Of a DNA stretch of 19,700 bases, positions 15,343 through 19,700 are shown one piece after another. Position 1 is the first letter of the stretch, and each line of letters opens with the position of its first letter. The position numbers and the translations under genes were made by a program. The stretch comes from JANNAV01 sp031384695. GTDB taxonomy: Bacteria; Pseudomonadota; Alphaproteobacteria; Rhodobacterales; Rhodobacteraceae. The notes below the pieces were generated by a model that searched no databases, was not told the DNA's origin, and worked only from the letters and a program-made list of their open reading frames with translations. The stretch spans positions 1 to 19,700 of the forward strand of contig JANNAV010000354.1 of the NCBI GenBank assembly GCA_031384695.1, read 5' to 3'.

Positions 15343-15356
15343 TTGATTGAAATCAA
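15343..15356. promoter_or_regulatory. Perfect FNR/FixK-type box TTGATTGAAATCAA
   Basis: The sequence is an exact match to TTGAT-N4-ATCAA, the site bound by FnrL/FixK/Dnr-type CRP-family regulators in alphaproteobacteria. It lies 187 bases before the first small-membrane-protein gene and about 250 bases from the mgsA promoter, so the rightward operon is the likelier target. Confidence 0.6.
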
Positions 15357-15420
15357 TTTGGGCAAGAAACAGTAGGCGGCGTTTGCAGATTGCCGGAAAT
15401 TTCGGCAGGGCGCTTAAAAC

Positions 15421-15434
15421 TTGACAGAATGTCA
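15421..15434 (+). promoter_or_regulatory. TTGACA hexamer overlapping palindrome TGACAGAATGTCA
   Basis: A perfect -35-like TTGACA (15421-15426) overlaps the inverted repeat TGACA-GAA-TGTCA (15422-15434), an arrangement typical of a repressor operator on a promoter. The matching -10 at 17 bases (TTTCCT) is weak, so promoter activity is uncertain. Confidence 0.35.
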
Positions 15435-15529
15435 CAAGCGTTGTTTCCTGATGGAAAACAAAATTGACGCAAAGGGAAGTCAGCGACAGGGCCACGCCGA
15501 TCTGCAACCAATGGCCTTCGGGAGGGGAA

Positions 15530-15817
15530 ATGACGGATCTCAATTCACGTATCGAGGTGATGCACAAACGCGATGTGCAGGTGGCTTGGGCCTTTGTGGT
15601 GGGCCTGTGGCTGGCGGTGATCTTTGTGGCGATGGCCACGTGGTCTTTGGCACCTTCAGGGACGGCGCGGGCTCTGTTGCTGATTGGCGGCGCCATCGTG
15701 CTGATCCTGAACACCGGGGCGATCGTGGCGATGCTGAAGCATTATCGCGAGGACCGCGATTTCATCTATGGCCTCGACATCAAGTTTCTTGATGCCGCCC
15801 AGAACCGGAAAGGGTGA
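15530..15817 (+). CDS. Small membrane protein, two TM segments (95 aa)
   Basis: I do not recognise this 95-aa protein. It has a charged N-terminus (1-16), two hydrophobic segments at about 17-39 (AWAFVVGLWLAVIFVAMATW) and 47-69, and a charged C-terminal tail (HYREDRDFIYGLDIKF). A strong ribosome-binding site, GGAGGGGA, lies two bases before the ATG at 15530. It is the first of three small membrane proteins immediately ahead of an APC permease and is spaced four bases from the next start. The size and layout recall auxiliary subunits of some transporters, such as the small membrane proteins paired with sodium-solute symporters. That role is a hypothesis from position only. Confidence 0.8.
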   Translation: MTDLNSRIEVMHKRDVQVAWAFVVGLWLAVIFVAMATWSLAPSGTARALLLIGGAIVLILNTGAIVAMLKHYREDRDFIYGLDIKFLDAAQNRKG

Positions 15818-15821
15818 TCCG

Positions 15822-16202
15822 ATGGCGCATTATGTGGCACCGACGCAAAGCAAACTTGGCCAGATCATTGATGTGATCGTGCTGATGGTGCTGGCGATAG
15901 GCTCGCTTTACCTGCCGCTGAAGCTGGGGCTTTCGGGCTCGGCCAAGGTGACGACGGTGGTGGAAAACCCGACATGGGAGACGTTGGGCCAGAACCCGGC
16001 GATGGTGGCGAAGTGGAACCAGCTTGGCTTTGCCGACCCGGCCTCGGCGCATGATCTGATCATGACGCGGTTCGACTATTCGTTCTCGTGGCTGAACCTG
16101 ATCGTGATGGCGGTGGTTCTGGTGGGCTATTTCGTGATGATGCTGAAGCTTTCGGATCAGGAATACCGGGACGTGATCTCGGAAAAATTTGGCGGGGAAT
16201 AG
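15822..16202 (+). CDS. Small membrane protein, two TM segments with soluble loop (126 aa)
   Basis: This 126-aa unknown protein has hydrophobic helices at about 14-36 (IIDVIVLMVLAIGSLYLPLK) and 88-110 (WLNLIVMAVVLVGYFVMMLK). They flank a soluble segment of about 50 residues containing NPTWETLGQNPAMVAKWNQL. Both ends are likely on the same side of the membrane. The ATG at 15822 follows the previous stop by four bases, with GGAAAGGG upstream. The central loop could contact substrate or the downstream permease. No family is recognised; an earlier in-frame start would overlap the previous gene and is unlikely. Confidence 0.78.
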   Translation: MAHYVAPTQSKLGQIIDVIVLMVLAIGSLYLPLKLGLSGSAKVTTVVENPTWETLGQNPAMVAKWNQLGFADPASAHDLIMTRFDYSFSWLNLIVMAVVLVGYFVMMLKLSDQEYRDVISEKFGGE

Positions 16203-16211
16203 GGGGTTATC

Positions 16212-16379
16212 ATGGATTTCTGGAATTACCTTGAATACGCGGCATGGGCCGGATCGGCCGTGTTTGCGTTTCTGATCGTCGCCGACTGGATCAGGACCGA
16301 CAGCACCTATTCCGAGGAGATGCTGACATCTTCGCGCGAGGGTGAACTTGAGGCGATGACCGAACAGCACAGGCTTTAG
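16212..16379 (+). CDS. Very small single-TM protein (55 aa)
   Basis: The 55-aa frame begins MDFWNYLEYAAWAG, has one hydrophobic helix at about 10-27 (AAWAGSAVFAFLIVADWI), then an acidic tail with EEML and GELEAMTEQ. It is easily missed by length cut-offs. Support comes from AGGGGG five bases before the ATG, the nine-base gap from the previous gene, the nine-base gap to the permease, and a composition in keeping with its neighbours. It may be a one-helix companion of the permease or of the two preceding small membrane proteins; this is inferred from position. Confidence 0.7.
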   Translation: MDFWNYLEYAAWAGSAVFAFLIVADWIRTDSTYSEEMLTSSREGELEAMTEQHRL

Positions 16380-16388
16380 GGGGCGGAA

Positions 16389-17786
16389 ATGGCAGATACT
16401 GCGAATGCAACCGAGAAAGTTGGCCTGCTGCGCGTGCTTGGCCCGGCCCATGTTTGGGCTCTGGGCGTGGGGATCGTGCTGGTTGGCGAATACATGGGGT
16501 GGAACTTCGGCGTCGGCAAGGGCGGAGCCTATGCGGCGCTGATCTCGTGCTGGTTCGCGGGGATTTTGTACACTTGCGTGGCGATGATCGACAGTGAGGT
16601 GACATCGACGGTGGCAGCGGCGGGGGGGCAATACACGCAGGCCAAGCACATCATCGGGCCGCTGATGGCGTTCAATGTGGGGCTTTATCTGGTGTTTGCC
16701 TATACCATGCTGGAGGCGGCGAATGCCTGGACGGTGGGGTTTCTGGTGCAGACGGTGGGCGGGCTTGCCGGGCATGAGGGCACGTTGAACGACGATCCGT
16801 TCATCGTGCTTTCCATCATGTTTCTGGCTTGGCTGAACTACCGGGGCGTACTGGCGACGCTGACGTTCAATCTGGTGATCACGGCGTTTGCGTTTGCCGC
16901 GATCATTCTGCTGTTCCTGATGACGGCGCCGTTTGCCGCACCGGGGCTGATGCAGCATGCGGAACTGATGAGCGGGCAGGCGGCGCTGCCTTATGGCTGG
17001 CTGGGCATCCTTGCCGCGATGCATTTCGGGCTTTGGTACTATCTGGGCATCGAGGGCACGACACAGGCGGCGGAGGAGGTACGCTCGCCTGCGCGGTCGC
17101 TGCCGTTTGGCACGCTGGCCGGGATCATGACGCTGGTGATTGCGGCGACGCTGACGTGGTTTGTCAGCGTGGGGCTGATGCCGTGGGAATATCTTGGCAC
17201 GGCGGGCACGCCGCTGTTTGATGCGGCGAGGCTTTCGGGATCGACATTCCTCGTGTGGTTGCTGGGGATCGGCACGCTGTTTGCCACGCTGGCCTCGGCC
17301 AACGGCTGTATCAATGATGCGTCACGCGCGTGGTTTTCGATGGGGCGCGACCGCTATCTGCCCTCGTGGTTTGGCGCGGTGCATCCGACCTACCGCACGC
17401 CTTACCGCGCAATCATCTTTCTGATCCCGATTGCCATGCTGTTCGCGCTGAAGCTGCCGCTGGATCAGATCATCACCTTTTCGATCCTGTCGGGGTTGTT
17501 GGGGTACACGTTCATGCCGCTGAACATGATCATGTTCCGCAAGAAGTGGCCGCTGGACAGCATCAAGCGCGGATATGTGCATCCCTACCACCCGATCCCG
17601 GCGATCCTGTTGCTGGCCTTGTGCGCGGTGACCTATTGCGCGGTGTTCCTGGGATACGGCACGCAACTGGTGGCGATGATTGCGTTTTATGTCATCGTAT
17701 CGTTGTGGTTCCATTTCTGGCGCTACCGCTTCGTGAACCGGGCGGCGCAGTTCACCATGCCCCGGCCAAAGCCGAAGGGTTATTGA
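16389..17786 (+). CDS. APC-superfamily permease, ethanolamine-permease-like
   Basis: This 465-aa inner-membrane transporter has about 12 hydrophobic helices. TM1 carries GEYMGWNFG (33-41), a form of the broken-helix substrate-binding region that I associate with the ethanolamine permease branch of the APC superfamily. It is followed by the APC-typical acidic and GGxY stretch around E70 and GGQYTQAKHIIGPLMAF (79-95). The cytoplasmic loop SRAWFSMGRDRYLPSWFGAVHP is also typical of APC transporters. Likely cargo is a small amine or amino acid such as ethanolamine, methylamine or a glutamyl derivative; the substrate cannot be read from sequence. It is the last gene of a tight four-gene run, with GGGGCGGA just upstream, and is followed by a hairpin terminator. 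Confidence 0.83.
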   Translation: MADTANATEKVGLLRVLGPAHVWALGVGIVLVGEYMGWNFGVGKGGAYAALISCWFAGILYTCVAMIDSEVTSTVAAAGGQYTQAKHIIGPLMAFNVGLYLVFAYTMLEAANAWTVGFLVQTVGGLAGHEGTLNDDPFIVLSIMFLAWLNYRGVLATLTFNLVITAFAFAAIILLFLMTAPFAAPGLMQHAELMSGQAALPYGWLGILAAMHFGLWYYLGIEGTTQAAEEVRSPARSLPFGTLAGIMTLVIAATLTWFVSVGLMPWEYLGTAGTPLFDAARLSGSTFLVWLLGIGTLFATLASANGCINDASRAWFSMGRDRYLPSWFGAVHPTYRTPYRAIIFLIPIAMLFALKLPLDQIITFSILSGLLGYTFMPLNMIMFRKKWPLDSIKRGYVHPYHPIPAILLLALCAVTYCAVFLGYGTQLVAMIAFYVIVSLWFHFWRYRFVNRAAQFTMPRPKPKGY

Positions 17787-17806
17787 GGCGGGGTGCCAGA
17801 TCGGGG

Positions 17807-17829
17807 TGGCCCGCCGGTTTGGCGGGCCA
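17807..17829. terminator. Hairpin after the permease
   Basis: TGGCCCGCC (17807-17815), loop GGTTT, GGCGGGCCA (17821-17829) form a perfect 9-bp stem beginning 20 bases after the permease stop. It is followed by TTTC only, so termination may be partial. Its position argues against the GTG start at 17793 for the next gene. Confidence 0.65.
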
Positions 17830-17849
17830 TTTCGGTGTCAGGGGGCGGG

Positions 17850-18545
17850 ATGGAGGACGGCGTGCTTTGGGGAATGGCTGCGGGCTTTGGCGTGGCGGCA
17901 GTCTGGCTGTGGCGGCGGCTGATTGCGGCGGGAAGTGCGCGCAAGACGGCGCGGGCGGGCTATCTTGATCTGTGCCAGCCACTGTTCACGTCGAGTTACA
18001 CCAAGGTGGCGGACACCGGGTTTCCGCGATTGTCGGGGCAGTACCGGGGCCAGACCTTTGATATTCAGGTGGTGCCCGACACGCTTTCCTATCGCAAGCT
18101 GCCGACGTTGTGGTTGCTGGTGACGCTGCCCGAGCCGCTGGCGGTGGCCGCGACCTTCGATCTGATGCTGCGGGCGACGGGGCTGGAAAGCTTTTCCAAT
18201 TTTGCCACCCTGCCCGCGCAGATTGCCTTGCCGCCGGGCTTTCCCGAGGCGGGTTCGATCCGTACCAATGATCCGGCAGGCATGGCCGATGCGGCGGTCC
18301 TGCGCCGGGCTTTGGAGGCTTTGGCGGGGGAGCATCTGAAAGAGCTGGTGGTGGCACCCACCGGGGTGCGGGTGGTGTGGCTGGTGGAAGAGGCCGACCG
18401 GGGGCGCTATCTGCTGTTCCGCGATGGCGAAATGGGGCGCTATCCTTTGGCGGCGGCGGTGTTGCAGCCGCTGCTGGCGGCGGTGCAGGATTTGTGGCGC
18501 GATGTGGTGGCCGAGGGCAAGCAACCGGAACGGCCCGCCGCATGA
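17850..18545 (+). CDS. Unknown membrane-anchored protein (231 aa)
   Basis: I do not recognise this family. The 231-aa product has one N-terminal hydrophobic helix (about 5-21, VLWGMAAGFGVAAVWLW) followed by basic residues and then a predicted soluble alpha/beta domain. It contains RYRGQTFDIQVVPDTLSYRKLP-like strands in segments (for example FDIQVVPDTLSYRKLPTLWL) and a C-terminal helix. The positive-inside rule suggests a cytoplasmic domain. The ATG at 17850 has GGGGGCGG immediately before it and lies after the hairpin. An earlier GTG (17793) would put the hairpin inside the gene. Its stop overlaps the next start as ATGA, so the pair is translationally coupled. Confidence 0.75.
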   Translation: MEDGVLWGMAAGFGVAAVWLWRRLIAAGSARKTARAGYLDLCQPLFTSSYTKVADTGFPRLSGQYRGQTFDIQVVPDTLSYRKLPTLWLLVTLPEPLAVAATFDLMLRATGLESFSNFATLPAQIALPPGFPEAGSIRTNDPAGMADAAVLRRALEALAGEHLKELVVAPTGVRVVWLVEEADRGRYLLFRDGEMGRYPLAAAVLQPLLAAVQDLWRDVVAEGKQPERPAA

Positions 18546-18841
18546 CAGCCCGTCCACCCGCGCACCCGTTTGTGGTATTGGCATGTGCCGTGGTGCTGCC
18601 CGGCGCGGGGCAGGTTCTGAACCGCGAGCCGGTGCGCGGGCTGATGTTTTTGTTTTTCATCATTCTGCTGGGGGCTTTCACCCTGAAAACCGCAAGCCCC
18701 GAAGTTTCCATCATTGGCAAACTTTCCGGCGGGATCTTTGTCTATGCGATGGCAGTGTTTGATGCCTATCAGCGGGCGCGGGTGCGAACCGAGGTTTGGC
18801 GGCATGCCGCTACCCGCGACGGCGCACCACCACAAGGCTGA
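18542..18841 (+). CDS. Small membrane protein, TM2-like (99 aa)
   Basis: The 99-aa protein has hydrophobic segments at about 9-22, 33-48 and 58-74. It carries LPGAGQVLNREPVRGLMFLF (19-38), which resembles the PGxGQ...RGL pattern of TM2-like small membrane proteins. The C-terminus is basic. The function is unknown. The start at 18542 is fixed by the ATGA overlap with the preceding gene; the longer open frame upstream lies inside that gene in another phase. Tight coupling suggests that the two products work together. Confidence 0.72.
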   Translation: MTARPPAHPFVVLACAVVLPGAGQVLNREPVRGLMFLFFIILLGAFTLKTASPEVSIIGKLSGGIFVYAMAVFDAYQRARVRTEVWRHAATRDGAPPQG

Positions 18842-19131
18842 GCCGGGGTGCAGATTTGGCGCGGAACGCCCAAATTCGTGGCAGCGCCGTACCGCCGTGG
18901 AAAAAAATATTCTTGCTGGGCAAATTTTCGCTTTGTGGGGCTGCGGGCATGCGGCAAGATGTCAGGGTGGGCCCGCCTCGGTGGGGTAACGGAATGAACC
19001 AGTTGCGGCCAAGGGCCTGCCGCAGCGGCGTAAAACAAGGCCATGGGAACCGGGGACCGATTTGACGGCAACAGTTTCAGCGTCTTTGGCGCCTGCCGTT
19101 GATCAAACGCGCAACAGCGGAAGGAAAATCA

Positions 19132-19700
19132 ATGTCAACAGATAGCGGGACGGGCGAACTTGTCCGGTCATTGAACTGGAAGGGCGCGTTTTGGGTGGCG
19201 GCGGGGGTGCCGCCTCTGGTGCTGTTCTCAATCGGCGGTATTGCGGGCACCACCGGCAAGCTTGCCTTCGTGGTCTGGATCATCTCGATGATCATGGGCT
19301 TTTTGCAAAGCTTTACCTATGCCGAGATGGCGGGGATGTTCGGCAACAAATCAGGCGGGGCCTCGGTTTACGGGGCGACGGCGTGGCTGCGCTATTCCAA
19401 GCTGATCGCACCCTTGTCGGTGTGGTGCAACTGGTTTGCCTGGTCGCCGGTGCTGTCTTTGGGCTGTGCGATTGCGGCGGGCTATATCCTGAACGCGCTG
19501 TTCCCGATCCCTGCGGCGGACAGTGCCATGGTGCTGGACTGGGTGGCCGCGAACCTTGCAAGCTACACCGCCGAGACGCCTTCGATCGTGCAGTTCATGA
19601 CGGATAACGCCGGAACCGCGTTGCCGGATGCGATTGCGGCGGTCTCTTCGCAGGACGGGGTTTCGGCGCTGACGCCTGCCTTCCGCGTCTGGGAGGCGGC
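19132..19700 (+). CDS. APC-superfamily amino acid/amine permease, N-terminal part (runs off window)
   Basis: The frame is open from the ATG at 19132 to the right edge, giving the first 189 residues. The N-terminus (ELVRSLNWKGAFWVAAGVPP) leads into TM1 with the glycine-rich GGIAGTTG break, then TM2 and the FTYAEMAGMFGNKSGGASVYG segment that is the APC-typical E...P/GGxxxYG loop, and further helices with WCNWFAWSPVLSLGCAIAAGY. It is clearly an APC transporter but a different branch from the permease at 16389. AAGGA lies six bases before the ATG. The 290 bases before it (18842-19131) contain no gene and only a weak promoter candidate (TTGACG at 19062). The substrate is unknown. Confidence 0.8.
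   Translation, partial: MSTDSGTGELVRSLNWKGAFWVAAGVPPLVLFSIGGIAGTTGKLAFVVWIISMIMGFLQSFTYAEMAGMFGNKSGGASVYGATAWLRYSKLIAPLSVWCNWFAWSPVLSLGCAIAAGYILNALFPIPAADSAMVLDWVAANLASYTAETPSIVQFMTDNAGTALPDAIAAVSSQDGVSALTPAFRVWEA

Larger units (their letters stand above)
15040..15529. other. Divergent intergenic region between mgsA and the small-membrane-protein operon
   Basis: This 490-base stretch has no credible gene. A long minus-strand open frame crosses it but reads as low-complexity GC-skewed sequence with no family motif. It holds the mgsA promoter at the left, a run of hairpins in the middle (15165-15318), and a perfect FNR-type box plus a TTGACA-containing palindrome on the right. These are listed separately. 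Confidence 0.7.

Noticed and set aside
15112..15714. 200-aa minus-strand open frame across the mgsA/small-protein intergenic region
   Set aside because: It runs through hairpins and antisense to the 95-aa gene, shows no domain or membrane pattern, and looks like a GC-rich shadow frame.
17793..17849. GTG start 19 codons upstream for the 231-aa unknown protein
   Set aside because: It would include the 9-bp hairpin as coding sequence and has no good ribosome-binding site; ATG 17850 has GGGGGCGG directly upstream.
18842..19131. Promoter or RNA gene in the gap before the second permease
   Set aside because: TTGACG at 19062 lacks a matching -10, and only small inverted repeats such as TTGC-TGG-GCAA were seen; nothing strong enough to annotate.

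Overview
The window looks like a chromosomal segment of a GC-rich alphaproteobacterium, most likely Rhodobacterales (Roseobacter/Paracoccus type). This rests on the gene content (trimethylamine monooxygenase, a split N-methylglutamate synthase with a GlnT-type synthetase, a carnitine dehydrogenase-thioesterase fusion) and on short intergenic repeats of a style common in that order. The theme is quaternary and methylated amines. No RNA gene, CRISPR array, transposon or transcriptional regulator was seen.

Region 1 (32-8188, + strand) is a carnitine / gamma-butyrobetaine catabolic operon. It encodes a beta-keto-acid cleavage enzyme (BKACE), a carnitine dehydrogenase fused to a hot-dog thioesterase, an acyl-CoA dehydrogenase, an NDP-forming acyl-CoA synthetase, a CaiD-like crotonobetainyl-CoA hydratase and a GMC flavoprotein. 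Read as a pathway, the synthetase activates gamma-butyrobetaine or crotonobetaine, the dehydrogenase and hydratase lead to carnitinyl-CoA, carnitine is oxidised to 3-dehydrocarnitine, and BKACE plus thioesterase yield glycine betaine. Several junctions are ATGA overlaps.

Region 2 (8189-9745, + strand) is a regulatory-looking intergenic stretch with three CTATGCA repeats and palindromes, followed by tmm (TMA to TMAO). An inverted-repeat pair separates tmm from a convergent gene for a BLUF blue-light sensor (9838-10242, - strand).

Region 3 (10331-15039, - strand, transcribed leftwards) is mgsA-mgsB-mgsC-osmC-gmaS, the front half of the N-methylglutamate pathway for methylamine nitrogen and carbon. 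An OsmC-family gene lies inside the operon. A good sigma70-like promoter precedes mgsA and a hairpin plus T-tract follows gmaS. The later steps (mgdABCD) and the TMAO/DMA steps (tdm, dmm) are not in the window.

Region 4 (15040-15529) is a 490-base divergent intergenic region with consecutive hairpins, a perfect FNR-type box and a palindrome overlapping a TTGACA hexamer.

Region 5 (15530-17786, + strand) holds three very small membrane proteins (95, 126 and 55 aa) directly followed by an APC-superfamily permease of ethanolamine-permease type. This compact four-gene unit is the least explained and most interesting part of the window. A hairpin terminator, two overlapping unknown genes (17850-18841) and a second APC permease that runs off the right edge (19132-19700) complete the window. 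The two permeases may import amines or amino-acid derivatives that feed the adjacent pathways; this is inference from context.
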